Positions 9,549 through 19,681 of a stretch of 36,417 bases of DNA are shown one piece after another. The position numbers and the translations under genes are program-made. The stretch covers positions 1 through 36,417 of the forward strand of contig JARGGA010000003.1 of NCBI GenBank assembly GCA_029210805.1, given 5' to 3'. This DNA is from Candidatus Thorarchaeota archaeon. GTDB lineage: Archaea > Asgardarchaeota > Thorarchaeia > Thorarchaeales > Thorarchaeaceae. The notes under the pieces were generated by a model that worked only from the letters and a program-made list of their open reading frames with translations, made no database searches and was not told the origin of the DNA. Positions within the stretch are counted from its first letter, which is position 1; each line of letters opens with the position of its first letter.

Positions 9549-10745
9549 ATGGGTGCTAGAATACAATACGGACTATTACTATTAATCGTCTTGATGCTTC
9601 CTTCGTTTTCTGTCACTGCTCCAGTAGTATCAGTGAACCAGAGTCGCTTCCATTCATTTGACACGTCACAACTCGAAGAGCATGCACCCATATACATCCA
9701 CAGTAACGAAGCCATACTGGAACAAGCTGCTGAAGAAGGCTGGCCGGGCACAGGAACCGCTGAGGATCCAGTCATAATCGAGGGGTACAAGTTCCGGGTT
9801 GCAAACCACATGATTCGGCTTTCATACACTGATTTGCATGTAGTAATTAGGAACAACGAGTTTGATGGTGTTGCAAGGGTACTTTGTGGCATTGTCCTGG
9901 CTGGCACGAGAAATGTCGTCATAGCAAACAATACCATCCATTTTACAGCGGTGGGGGTTCATCTAATCCGGTGTAATCTTACTACTATCTCAGGCAACGA
10001 AATTTATGATAACCAATGGGATGGGGTCTTTTTCGATTATTTCTGCTATGAGAATACAATTACAGGGAACGAATTCTACAATAATGAAGAAGGTGCACTC
10101 TTTGCGACTGGATACAACTGTAACAACACATTCAGTGACAATATCGTTCATGATAGCATGCACTCAGTTATCCTAGCTACAGGGTCTGATAACAATACAA
10201 TAAGCAACAACAGGATTTTCGATCTTTCTGATGATGGCCTATTCATAGCCACTTCTGGTAACACAATCACTGGAAATTGGATATACAATACTCAAGGTCA
10301 TGGTGTCACCATTGCATCATCCACTCATCAGAATTATGTAGTCGAGAATTGGATTGCCAACAATACAGGTTTTGGAGTGGCAATTAACTCAGCTGACAAT
10401 ACCATTGTTGAATTCAATGATTTTATCGATAACACACTTCCTCAGGCTTGCGACAACGGCACCGAGAATATATTCCACCAAAACTTCTGGAACGATTGGA
10501 CCGCTCGCGATGAGGATTCCAATGGATTCGTTGATCAACCATACTTGGTTTCAGGTACTGGTGGCAATATTGATGTCTCACCTATCGCAACAGCTCATCA
10601 CCTCACTCCTGTATGGTACAATACGACAACTGACCCCGGTCTTGATTTCGATATTGTTCCAATAGTTCTACTCGGTGGGGCCATGGGTGCTGCACTCATT
10701 ATTTTGAAACAACGCAAGTCTGATTATATGAAAGATTTCATCTAA
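9549..10745 (+). CDS. Secreted right-handed parallel beta-helix (NosD-like) protein with C-terminal TM anchor
   Basis: Repeated NNTI/GNEIY/ENTITGNEFYNN rungs, signal peptide, C-terminal hydrophobic segment. Confidence 0.85.
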   Translation: MGARIQYGLLLLIVLMLPSFSVTAPVVSVNQSRFHSFDTSQLEEHAPIYIHSNEAILEQAAEEGWPGTGTAEDPVIIEGYKFRVANHMIRLSYTDLHVVIRNNEFDGVARVLCGIVLAGTRNVVIANNTIHFTAVGVHLIRCNLTTISGNEIYDNQWDGVFFDYFCYENTITGNEFYNNEEGALFATGYNCNNTFSDNIVHDSMHSVILATGSDNNTISNNRIFDLSDDGLFIATSGNTITGNWIYNTQGHGVTIASSTHQNYVVENWIANNTGFGVAINSADNTIVEFNDFIDNTLPQACDNGTENIFHQNFWNDWTARDEDSNGFVDQPYLVSGTGGNIDVSPIATAHHLTPVWYNTTTDPGLDFDIVPIVLLGGAMGAALIILKQRKSDYMKDFI

Positions 10746-10866
10746 TGTGACAGTTGCGTTTCTGTGAAAAGCCATAAGAATACAAAGCAATTAGTAGCTG
10801 CAGGAGTGGCTCTATATATCCAGAACAAAATCAATCTACAGAAGTGCTGAAGGAAAACAAACCATC

Positions 10867-11697
10867 ATGAAACTCTATGATAGAGCTGTATCCGATTTGG
10901 AAATTGAATATGAGGACCGAATGATCGACACTCGTTTCGGGCACTCGTATGTTATCGTTACAGGTCCGGCTGGAGCCTTTCCTGTTGTTGTTTTGCATGG
11001 AGGGAATGAATACACTCCCAATACTTTACGAAATATCCTCTCGCTTTGTGATAAATTTCGAGTCTATGCCATTGAGACGATAGGACATCCTGGGAAGAGT
11101 GCTGAAACGCGACTCTCTCTAGATGAAGATAGTTATGGAGAATGGTTAGTTGATACGCTTGATGGATTAGATTTGGAATCAGTCAATGTCTTCTGTGGGT
11201 CATATAGTGCGAGTATTGCATTTCGATTGGCAAAGATTGATCCCGGGAGAATCAGCAAGATTGTGCTAGTATCTCCGTCGGGAATTACCAATGGATCAAC
11301 AATCACTTTCCTCAGAAAACTCCTCTTTCCGTGATTGTTCTACAGGATTTCACCTAGCCGGAGCAGATTGCTCAAAACAATTCATCCAATCATATCTGAT
11401 CCTGACGAGGATTTATTGAAATTTCTACAAGCTACTCTTAAACATGTTAAAATCAAAATGCCAACTCCACGCTCTATCACTAAAGACGAGATGCTTTCTC
11501 TTCATGCTCCTGTAATGATATTTTGTCAAAGTAATGACATCCTATACCCTGCAGAAAAGGTAATCTCCCAAGCAAGTGAAATCTTCCAGGATTTGGTTGA
11601 TATTGAATGCTTAGATGGAGTTCATTCGCCAACAAGGGAACAATTTGACTACATTACAGATAGAGTTTCAGTCTTCTTCAAAGCTCAATATGATTGA
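10867..11697 (+). pseudogene. Alpha/beta hydrolase interrupted by an in-frame TGA (11332-11334)
   Basis: ORFs 10867-11334 and 11335-11697 share one reading frame. Nucleophile region FCGSYSASIAF lies before the TGA; the candidate acid SNDILYP and His GVHSP lie after it. Confidence 0.75.
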
Positions 11698-11762
11698 GCG
11701 AGAAAACAGTGAGTATCGCTAGGTTATTAACATCATAGCGCCCCGCCCAACTCAGCGGTAAG

Positions 11763-12602
11763 GTGAACATTGTGACAACACCTGCTCCTCATATCTCAAT
11801 TCCATATCTTCGTGAAGAAGCACTTCCGAGCCCATTTTGCCCAGGCTGCGGCAATGGAACTATCACTAACTCATTCTTGAAGGCTGTACGTGACTTAGGT
11901 CATGAAGACCTTTCCGGGTTTGCCTTCGTATCTGGAATTGGTTGTGGAGCTTGGATTCCTTCTCCCCACTTCAAGGCTGACACACTTCACACAACACATG
12001 GACGTGCTATTGCTTTTGCAACTGGTCTGAAGATGGCCCGTCCTGAACTGAAAGTGGTAGTCATTTCAGGGGATGGTGACCTCTCAACTATCGGAGGAAA
12101 TCACCTCATTCACGCTGCCCGTCGCAATATTGACATGACCGTTATATTAAGCAACAATTACAACTATGGGATGACTGGGGGTCAAGTGAGTGCAACAACT
12201 TTCACTGGGGATACAACTGCGACAACCCCCTATGGCAACCCTGAACGTCCCTTTGATATCGCTCGCTTAGTCGCTGCAGCAGGCGCAAACTACGTAGCAC
12301 GATGGACAACTGCACACCCGAATCAAGCTGCACGAGCCATGAAGACCGCGCTCCAGCGAAAGGGATTCTCATTTGTAGAGATGTTAAGCCAATGTCCTAC
12401 GGCATATGGACGACGAGCAAAGATTGGGAATGCACAGAAATTCCTTGAGTGGTTCAAGGCTCTTCCTGTAAGAAAACCAGACGACCCACTTACCTACACG
12501 GTACCAACACATGACGGAATTGACCTTGGTGTGTTTGTTGACCGCGAGGAAATCGGATTTGTAGAGTCAATGCAGAACATGGTCAGGAATATCCCGGAGT
12601 GA
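11763..12602 (+). CDS. korB: 2-oxoacid:ferredoxin oxidoreductase, beta (TPP-binding) subunit
   Basis: FCPGCGNGTI and TPP motif GDGDLSTIGGNHLIHAARRNIDMTVILSNNYNYGMTGGQ. Confidence 0.92.
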   Translation: MNIVTTPAPHISIPYLREEALPSPFCPGCGNGTITNSFLKAVRDLGHEDLSGFAFVSGIGCGAWIPSPHFKADTLHTTHGRAIAFATGLKMARPELKVVVISGDGDLSTIGGNHLIHAARRNIDMTVILSNNYNYGMTGGQVSATTFTGDTTATTPYGNPERPFDIARLVAAAGANYVARWTTAHPNQAARAMKTALQRKGFSFVEMLSQCPTAYGRRAKIGNAQKFLEWFKALPVRKPDDPLTYTVPTHDGIDLGVFVDREEIGFVESMQNMVRNIPE

Positions 12603-13132
12603 GTTACATGAGGAACGAGATTCGCATTGCAGGTACCGGTGGAATGGGCGTTGTTCTAGCTGGAGTCATCATGGGTAATGCAGCAATTCACGCAGGGCTA
12701 AATGTGGTACAGAGTCAGAGCTATGGCTCAGAAGCTCGAGGCACCGCTGCAAAAAGTGAGATCATAGTTAGTGATGGTGATATCCACTATCCCAAGGTCA
12801 GAAAATCAGACATCTTTGTTGTCATGAGTCAGAAGGCACTTGAGATGTATCTAGAAGATGCTAAAGAGAACAGCATTCTGATTATTGATCCTGATCTTGT
12901 TGATGTTTCAGGGATTGATCCTGGGTTCAAGGTCATCAAAGTACCAGCAATGCAAACTGCAGATGATATGGGCCTGCGATTAGTATCCAACATGGTGATG
13001 TTAGGTGCTCTGGCTAAAACAATCGAGATGATATCGATGGATGCACTTGAGAAAGCAGTAACCAGCGCAGTATCCGAAAAATATCTTGAGATCAACATGA
13101 AGGCTGTCAAGGCCGGGGCTGACTTTGTCTAA
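12599..13132 (+). CDS. korC: 2-oxoacid:ferredoxin oxidoreductase, gamma subunit
   Basis: IAGTGGMGVVLAGVIMGNAAIHAGLNVVQSQSYGSEARGTAAKSEIIVSD; overlaps korB stop. Confidence 0.92.
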   Translation: MSYMRNEIRIAGTGGMGVVLAGVIMGNAAIHAGLNVVQSQSYGSEARGTAAKSEIIVSDGDIHYPKVRKSDIFVVMSQKALEMYLEDAKENSILIIDPDLVDVSGIDPGFKVIKVPAMQTADDMGLRLVSNMVMLGALAKTIEMISMDALEKAVTSAVSEKYLEINMKAVKAGADFV

Positions 13133-13407
13133 CCACCATGAACTAATGGAAGAATTATCAATTCATCGCCATCATCAAGCTTTGTTTCCAATCCATCAAA
13201 CAATCCTATGTCTGCATCGTTTCGGAGTAAGAGCGTATCCCTGTCCATCTGTTCTGAAGACGTCCACACATCTCTTACTTCTTCGTGTTCCCTGATGAGA
13301 TTGATCAGTACATCATTCAAGGTCGCATTATTGTCTGCTTTGATTTCATAGATATCTGATGACATTCTCGCCGCTATTGGACCCCGAAATCGGACCTTTA
13401 CTATCAT
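13129..13407 (-). CDS. MoaD/ThiS/SAMP-like beta-grasp ubiquitin-like protein
   Basis: 92 aa, ends ...DDGDELIILPLVHGG; C-terminal Gly-Gly. Confidence 0.8.
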   Translation of the reverse strand: MIVKVRFRGPIAARMSSDIYEIKADNNATLNDVLINLIREHEEVRDVWTSSEQMDRDTLLLRNDADIGLFDGLETKLDDGDELIILPLVHGG

Positions 13408-13544
13408 CTTGCTCAGGCATTGCTCATCTGAATCAATGATAAAGTCAACGGAGTGGCCTCATTTTATTGGCGTACTACACAAACCTAATAGCCAAACATA
13501 AATTTTCGATAATTCCTTCTATCAATAACTAGGAAGTATCAGAG

Positions 13545-14996
13545 ATGACGCTGTTAGCCAGACTTTTCGGACTAGAGAACGCAACAGAGTCCGGACTCCG
13601 TCTAGCTAAAATAATGGCTGTAGTTTTACCCCTTTTTGCAGCAACCTTTCAGATTTCCACTACATTCTGGATCATTTTCATTTCCGAATCTCTAGGTAGT
13701 GGTAACTATCTCGATGGTCTAGTCTTTGTTGGTGTTCTTACCGTCATCCAGTTTGGAGTTCAGGTGCTACTTGATTATCCGACAGGCGCACTAGGCGATC
13801 ACATCGGACAACGCTATGTAATTTCATCCGCACTTCTCTGTTATGCGGTAGCATTCTGGCTTACCGCGACACTGACCTTTGACACTCCCTTCTTTGTCTA
13901 CGTCGTGATTTTTGCTCTGATGGGTCTTGGTTCTTCACAAGAGAGTGGTGCATTCCATGCCTGGTTTGACAATAACTACCGTGTTGTCATGCCTGAGGAT
14001 AAAGATCGCAAGCAATACGGAGTATTTTGGGGCAAGGTAGGGATGCTATGGCAGGTATCCTCACTTGCGGTCATATTGCCCGGGAGTATCCTAGCGACAA
14101 TATTCTTCCGTGAAACTGTATTCATCATCCAAGCATTGTCATGTGTAGGCCTAGCCATAGTCGTAATGATAGTAATCAAAGATTTACCTGGAGCAAGAGA
14201 TGAAACCGAACCAAGGTCCGTGCAACAATATGGTGGTCTTCTCAAGGATGGAGTGAAGTTTCTCTTTTCATCTCGATTTGTTGCACTTCTCTTGTTAGGT
14301 GAGGTTGTAATCTGGAGTATGGGTACCGTATGGTGGAATATTGTGCTATTTCCGCTCTACTTTGCATACTTATTCAATGACATTGCAGTGTCCTCGTACC
14401 GCACACTCGTCTTCGTTCCAGAAGCAGTAGCTCAAGAACGGAGTGGAATATGGGCAAAGCGATTCGATCCGGTCAAGTGGACTCCGCGATTCAGATTCCT
14501 GCAGTTCTTGGGATTTGGGTTCAACATCGTCATTGCATTGATAATCTTTGCATTCTCCCCACCACTTGATGCTGCCAATATGGTTGGTTTGTTCATTCCT
14601 TTCACAGATATTGCCATAATTGAGATGCCTGGTGCATCAGTCGCGCCCATGGTTCTAATATTCATCCTCTTCATCATAACCGATGCATTTGGATCATTGG
14701 CTGGCATTCTGACTCAGCGTGTGATGCTTGATGTAGTTCCAAATAAGATACGCAACAGTGTCTACTCTCTACAACCTACTTTGACTCTGTTGTTAGCTAT
14801 GCCTTTTGTAGCATTCTTTGGCTGGCTGCTTCCTCTCCATGGATTTCCTGTCACATTTGGTCTGATGTCTATCGTGGCCCTAGTGGGGACTATCATGATA
14901 GTAGCAGGATTCAGGAACCCTATCCCGAAAATCGAAACTATCGCCCCCGCTACTCAGGAAGCAATTGAGATAGTAGGGGAGATGGAAGCTACCTGA
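13545..14996 (+). CDS. Major facilitator superfamily transporter
   Basis: About 12 TM segments; LLDYPTGALGDHIGQRYVI matches the MFS loop 2-3 motif. Confidence 0.85.
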   Translation: MTLLARLFGLENATESGLRLAKIMAVVLPLFAATFQISTTFWIIFISESLGSGNYLDGLVFVGVLTVIQFGVQVLLDYPTGALGDHIGQRYVISSALLCYAVAFWLTATLTFDTPFFVYVVIFALMGLGSSQESGAFHAWFDNNYRVVMPEDKDRKQYGVFWGKVGMLWQVSSLAVILPGSILATIFFRETVFIIQALSCVGLAIVVMIVIKDLPGARDETEPRSVQQYGGLLKDGVKFLFSSRFVALLLLGEVVIWSMGTVWWNIVLFPLYFAYLFNDIAVSSYRTLVFVPEAVAQERSGIWAKRFDPVKWTPRFRFLQFLGFGFNIVIALIIFAFSPPLDAANMVGLFIPFTDIAIIEMPGASVAPMVLIFILFIITDAFGSLAGILTQRVMLDVVPNKIRNSVYSLQPTLTLLLAMPFVAFFGWLLPLHGFPVTFGLMSIVALVGTIMIVAGFRNPIPKIETIAPATQEAIEIVGEMEAT

Positions 14997-15953
14997 TTAG
15001 AGTTCCAATGACTGTTTCAATACCTCGACATTTAGCTCTCCTGCTTCGTAAACTTCATCGTTGGTGATGTCTTTGATAGTGACCTTGGCTGGACTGAAGA
15101 GAAGAGGGTCAACCTTGTAGAAATCGAAATCAAAGCTCTTGAATAGCTTGTAGAAAGGTTGTCCATACTGCTCTGAGTTTGAAGAAGGTGCGTCTTGTGT
15201 CAGCTTCTTCAAGTCATCTCCTTCGTCAGGTCGAATATCATAGTAGGTGGAACCTGCATACAGAATACAGTCGTTTGTAGCACCCATCATCTTGTTATCC
15301 TTCGTACTCACCATCGGCGCAATTGGAGCCACACCATGACCTCTTCTTATCTTCCTTACATCGAAACCAAGTTCATGTAGCTTGTGTGCACCGACCTCAA
15401 CAACCCTAGCTGATATCTGAATCGACCCTGCCAAACAAGCAGTTGGTGCAACTATGAGGTAGAGGTCCTTTGTTTCTATACCACATTTTCCAGCAATGTA
15501 CTCTATCACATTATCAGGTGGAGGAGTCCTTGTTTCAAGAAGCAGTACTCCTACCTTTGCATCATCTTTGTATTCTAGCTCTTTGTAGATTTTCTCTTTT
15601 GCATAGAGTGCCCTTGCAGGTCCAGATCCCATGGCAAAGTACCCATCCTCGTTTATGATCCAACCAGCATACTGCGACCCCATAGTCGAGATTGCAGGCT
15701 CATCAGTTGAAACAATCACAGAGGGGAGCGTAACATCTCCAATTGTGACCTCAGACAGTTTGACAACACCATACCCACCCAGACAGACCTCGCCTAGTAG
15801 CCTTCCAAGTTCATCTGTGCCAGTAACTTCTATTCCAGCATCAATGATAGTAGCTCCATTCCCTGATTTTGTCACTGTACAGTCGAGTTTCTCTGCGTTG
15901 TTCATCATCTCTTCTACAATCTCAAGTCCTTTCTCGTTCACACTAATTGTCAT
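14997..15953 (-). CDS. mch: Methenyltetrahydromethanopterin cyclohydrolase
   Basis: MTISVNEKGLEIVEEMMNNAEKL...GGYGVVKLSEVTIGDVTLPSVIVSTDEPAISTMGSQYAGW is characteristic. ORF track start is 15974; ATG at 15953 fits the family. Confidence 0.93.
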   Translation of the reverse strand: MTISVNEKGLEIVEEMMNNAEKLDCTVTKSGNGATIIDAGIEVTGTDELGRLLGEVCLGGYGVVKLSEVTIGDVTLPSVIVSTDEPAISTMGSQYAGWIINEDGYFAMGSGPARALYAKEKIYKELEYKDDAKVGVLLLETRTPPPDNVIEYIAGKCGIETKDLYLIVAPTACLAGSIQISARVVEVGAHKLHELGFDVRKIRRGHGVAPIAPMVSTKDNKMMGATNDCILYAGSTYYDIRPDEGDDLKKLTQDAPSSNSEQYGQPFYKLFKSFDFDFYKVDPLLFSPAKVTIKDITNDEVYEAGELNVEVLKQSLEL

Positions 15954-15963
15954 AGAATATCCC

Positions 15964-16818
15964 CTAGGATTCATGTTCCATCATTTTTGCACGCACATAG
16001 ATCTCTTCTCTGGGGTCTCCCTCAGCAAAGTCTCCCATGTACTTGACCCATTTCTCAGAGGAAGGTATCTCCTCCGAAATGAAGTCTGGTCTTCGTGATT
16101 TTACATACCGGATGAAATAATTCGTGAATTCTCTCTCAGAAGTTCCACTTGGTAGGTATGTTGGAATGAGTGAATCTATCTTGCCGAGTACAATTATCAT
16201 TCCTTTTTTCGCAGATACGCCAGGTCTCTCAGCAAGGTTTCCACAGACAACGATAGTACCCCCTTGCATTTTTGCCGCTGCAAGTTCGCCTACATTCCCT
16301 TTCACCGCAAGGAAACCCTTACGCATCTGAGATGCTGCTTCCCTTCCTACATTTCCTGCAACATAGACCCGACCACCCATCATTCCTTCGAGGCTACCGC
16401 GATAACCAGCGCAGATCCTGTCAGCCGCATCCCCTTCTATCTGGATGTTTCCTCCCACCATCTCTGCAGCAGCCCAGGCATCAACAGAACCTTTCACGTG
16501 TATCCTGCCTGCAATCATTTCTGCACCAAGATACATGCCCACATCACCATTGACGGTGATTTTGCCCCCGTTCATGCCCTTTCCAATCATCTTCACTTTC
16601 TTGAGGTCACCTTCCACAACAATCTCGGTATCATCAGGAGTTTCTCCTGCTTCGCCATTGATGTCGAAAAAGTCCTTCAGTTCAAGCATCTGATTCCCTT
16701 GAAGGACTGGAAGTTTCCCGATCTCTTCCAGACTCTTGCCTGCAAAGTGACTGGGTGTGACTGTGTCCGCCTCAATAGGCAAGTCAAGCTCGGTTTTTAG
16801 AGTAAGATTCACAGTCAT
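15964..16818 (-). CDS. fwdC: Formylmethanofuran dehydrogenase subunit C
   Basis: GltB/FwdC-type Gly repeats (MIGKGMNGGKITVNGDVGMYLGAEMIAGRIHVKGSVDAWAAAEMVGGNIQIEGDA). Confidence 0.9.
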   Translation of the reverse strand: MTVNLTLKTELDLPIEADTVTPSHFAGKSLEEIGKLPVLQGNQMLELKDFFDINGEAGETPDDTEIVVEGDLKKVKMIGKGMNGGKITVNGDVGMYLGAEMIAGRIHVKGSVDAWAAAEMVGGNIQIEGDAADRICAGYRGSLEGMMGGRVYVAGNVGREAASQMRKGFLAVKGNVGELAAAKMQGGTIVVCGNLAERPGVSAKKGMIIVLGKIDSLIPTYLPSGTSEREFTNYFIRYVKSRRPDFISEEIPSSEKWVKYMGDFAEGDPREEIYVRAKMMEHES

Positions 16819-17043
16819 ATGCCTAACCAACTCAAAGAATTCTGATTACTACCCCACCTCATAAATACTATGCAAAACCTCTCTCTTACAATTGTGAGTG
16901 AACTGGAAGAAACTTCTGTGCACTGTCCCGTCCAAGGTATGTACCCTTCTCGCAATCCCGAAGACGAAATCAAGTTACTCCACCTCTAAGAAATCTCTTG
17001 TATTCTATTGAATTGAAGGTGCGATTGTTTGAGTAGTAGGGTG

Positions 17044-18201
17044 TCATGTTTTCCGTCGTCTATAATATCCAAGTCCAACTATAACAATCACTCCGATAGA
17101 TGAAACAATTATCAAAAAGACGGGGTCAGTAATCCCCATCCAGAGGCGACACTCAAGGAGATTTCCTTGCGTGGTCCGTAAAATGATGCCCTCGCTACCC
17201 ACTGCCCAACCATGGGTTTGATTGGTGAAGTCCACTGACATCAATCTGCCAGTGACTTCCTCAGAAACTGACTGCTCATACCACGTGTTTCCACCATCAG
17301 GTGTGTACATGATGGGGATTTGGTCACCAACAATCCATCCATGAGTGTCATCCAGAAAGAAGATATCGGAGAGATACGGAGGAGTATGTCTAGGCAAAGG
17401 AGCGCGGTTTGGAACAGGTAGATTAATCCATGTCGTGTAGTCCTCCGAGTACATGAGTTCGTTGTCTGCCACCGCCAATGATTTGCCATTGTCTAGAGCA
17501 ACCAGACTCCACCCACCATAGTCATGGACCTGTTCCCAGGCTTCTGCAAGATCCTCGCTATAATAGATTCCAAACCATCCTATGGCAAGTACCCTAGAGT
17601 CATCTATGAACTCAATGTATCGAGGAAGATCATCCTCAAAGTCCCATCCTGGTACAGCACTCCATGTCAGTCCACCATCAGTGGTCTTGTACAATGTTTC
17701 CATGGTAGCGGTCCAGCCATGGGTCTGATTAAAGAATTCCACCAAGCTATAACTTGCTTGGACAGAGGCAGGTTCAGAAATAAACCAGTCTGAATCACTA
17801 TTATTCGTAAAAAAGAGCTTTTCTTTACCGGTAATCCACACTGTTTGATCATCGACTATCTCAAGGTCTACAACATATTGATCATATTCCTCTAACTGCT
17901 CTGTCCAAGTATCCCCCCCATTTTCAGTGTGCAGAACTATTAAGATATCAGGACCATTCTGCTCTATGAAACCAGTAGTCCATCCATGAGTATAATTAAG
18001 AAAGCCCACATCTCGAAAAACCGCTTCATCGTACCCTGAATTGAGATGTTCCCAGACCAAAGGCGAATCTGGATGTCCAGCAGTACCTGTGTGAGCCTGC
18101 ACCTGCAGAACACCCTTAAAAGACATCATAAGTAGTAGAGTCAAGACCAACATAAAACGTGCTCTTTGGAGTAATCCCACTCGAACCAACCTACTTCTCA
18201 T
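17044..18201 (-). CDS. Ycf48/BNR-type beta-propeller surface protein with C-terminal TM anchor
   Basis: Repeated THGWTTG, ENGGDTW, TTDGGLTW, DTHGWIVG, NQTHGWAVGSEG motifs; signal peptide; terminal TM-RRRK. Confidence 0.85.
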   Translation of the reverse strand: MRSRLVRVGLLQRARFMLVLTLLLMMSFKGVLQVQAHTGTAGHPDSPLVWEHLNSGYDEAVFRDVGFLNYTHGWTTGFIEQNGPDILIVLHTENGGDTWTEQLEEYDQYVVDLEIVDDQTVWITGKEKLFFTNNSDSDWFISEPASVQASYSLVEFFNQTHGWTATMETLYKTTDGGLTWSAVPGWDFEDDLPRYIEFIDDSRVLAIGWFGIYYSEDLAEAWEQVHDYGGWSLVALDNGKSLAVADNELMYSEDYTTWINLPVPNRAPLPRHTPPYLSDIFFLDDTHGWIVGDQIPIMYTPDGGNTWYEQSVSEEVTGRLMSVDFTNQTHGWAVGSEGIILRTTQGNLLECRLWMGITDPVFLIIVSSIGVIVIVGLGYYRRRKT

Positions 18202-18240
18202 CCTGTATCGTAGAAAATCTGCCTTAGCCCAGTTATTTTT

Positions 18241-18324
18241 CTAGTCAGGCAGGCCACCACCACCAGGAAGTGTCACGTATGCAACAATAATTACTAGAAA
18301 GGCTGTGAAATCCCTTTTTCTCAT
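18241..18324 (-). CDS. Small membrane ORF or remnant, MRKRDFTAFLVIIVAYVTLPGGGGLPD
   Basis: 27 aa, read manually. Its tail YVTLPGGGGLPD resembles YVTLPGTGGGGSGGDPLPE at the end of the 24850-25098 protein, and both precede a Ycf48-like gene. Confidence 0.4.
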   Translation of the reverse strand: MRKRDFTAFLVIIVAYVTLPGGGGLPD

Positions 18325-18715
18325 TCTTCGTCCCTCATGCCATAGATTCGCCTGAAATGTATTCCGCCCTTAGCATATTTCTTGATGAGAACCTATCAAT
18401 TACGAATGCAATCTCCTAGCTATATTTGCTTCAATTCAGGGAGTTTGCAACATTTAATCTACTTCAAATTTAATAAATTAGATGTTTCAAGGAGTAATAA
18501 AGAGCATTTTCAGAAACCAATTACTAAAATTCGGAAAGTCATTTTGGAAGAGATGACTCTTTTTGTGAAATCGGTACGGCATCACTTGATACACTCGGAC
18601 TTTCTACACAAGGTAAATGTGTTATGAAGATATACAATACTATGCATTTTATGGGAAGGCGGAACAAAGAAATGGTGGGAGTGTAATCATTTGAGCTTGG
18701 TTAAGGTGGATAATT

Positions 18716-19612
18716 TTGGAGATTAACGGTATACCCATCGAGGACACATTTGCTGAAGCCTTCAGCATGCACATGAATCGTACCATTATTACAGCATATA
18801 GTGAGGAATGGGCTCGTGTGACTGCTGCTGAAACCACTGGATTTGGGACATCGGTCATTATGGCACCTGCAGAGGCAGGTATAGAGTATGTCATGAAGGA
18901 AAGCGAAACTCCCGATGGCAGGCCAGGTGTTAGAGTGATATTTGCCACTGGTAAGGACTCTGATCTTGAGAAACAGTTGCTAGCTAGACTTGGACAGTGC
19001 GTTCTGACAAGCCCAACTGCCTGCGCGTATGACGACACTCCAAATGCCAAAGAGACCTACCGTGTTGGAAAATTGATTTCGATGTTTGGCGATGGTCACC
19101 AGATAAAGAAGGGTCCTTTAGATGGCAGAGTTTTATGGATGTTACCAAGGATGAGTGGCACATTCGTCATTCAGGAGAGCTTTGGAAGGGTTAAAGGAGT
19201 AGCGGGTGGAAATGTGATATATTCGTGCCGCGACATCAAAGCAGGAATGGACAGTGGTATGGCAGCTGTCAAGGCAATCGAAAAGGTCGAGGGTGCCTAT
19301 ACGCCATTCCCCGGCGGGCTTGTAGGCTCCGGATCAAAGCCATCGTCAAGATACAAGGGTATGTTCGCGTCAACTAACGAGAGGTACTGTCCATCATTGC
19401 GTGCCATGGTACCTGATACCTTTGTGCCCGAAGGGGCTGAATTCGTTCAAGAGATTGTTATCAATGGTCTTACTGAGGAAGCAGTTGCCGAAGCAACCAA
19501 GGTGGCGATTCAGGAAGTTTGTAAGTTCGATGGCGTTATGAAAGTAAGCGCGGGCAACTACGGCGGAAAACTAGGCAAGTTCCAGATACATTTGCATCAA
19601 CTCGGACTATAG
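18716..19612 (+). CDS. ftr: Formylmethanofuran--tetrahydromethanopterin formyltransferase
   Basis: MEINGIPIEDTFAEAFSMHMNRTIITAYSEEWARVTAAETTGFGTSVIMAPAEAGIE; TTG start. Confidence 0.94.
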   Translation: MEINGIPIEDTFAEAFSMHMNRTIITAYSEEWARVTAAETTGFGTSVIMAPAEAGIEYVMKESETPDGRPGVRVIFATGKDSDLEKQLLARLGQCVLTSPTACAYDDTPNAKETYRVGKLISMFGDGHQIKKGPLDGRVLWMLPRMSGTFVIQESFGRVKGVAGGNVIYSCRDIKAGMDSGMAAVKAIEKVEGAYTPFPGGLVGSGSKPSSRYKGMFASTNERYCPSLRAMVPDTFVPEGAEFVQEIVINGLTEEAVAEATKVAIQEVCKFDGVMKVSAGNYGGKLGKFQIHLHQLGL

Positions 19613-19644
19613 TCTGGATATGAATCTGGTGCATCTTCGAAACC

Positions 19645-19650
19645 TTTATC
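19645..19650 (+). promoter_or_regulatory. Putative TATA element of tRNA-Thr
   Basis: tttatc about 32 nt before the tRNA 5' end, preceded by a purine-rich BRE-like cgaaa. Confidence 0.4.
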
Positions 19651-19681
19651 TCGAAAAACCAAACGCACTCCGAATGCTGAT

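Noticed and set aside
15631-16098. 155-aa plus-strand ORF opposite mch/fwdC
   Set aside because: Antisense shadow ORF, Ser/Pro rich.
16264-16800. 178-aa plus-strand ORF opposite fwdC
   Set aside because: Antisense of the Gly-repeat fwdC gene.
18382-18627. 81-aa ORF before ftr
   Set aside because: AT-rich intergenic composition, no recognisable domain, likely spurious.
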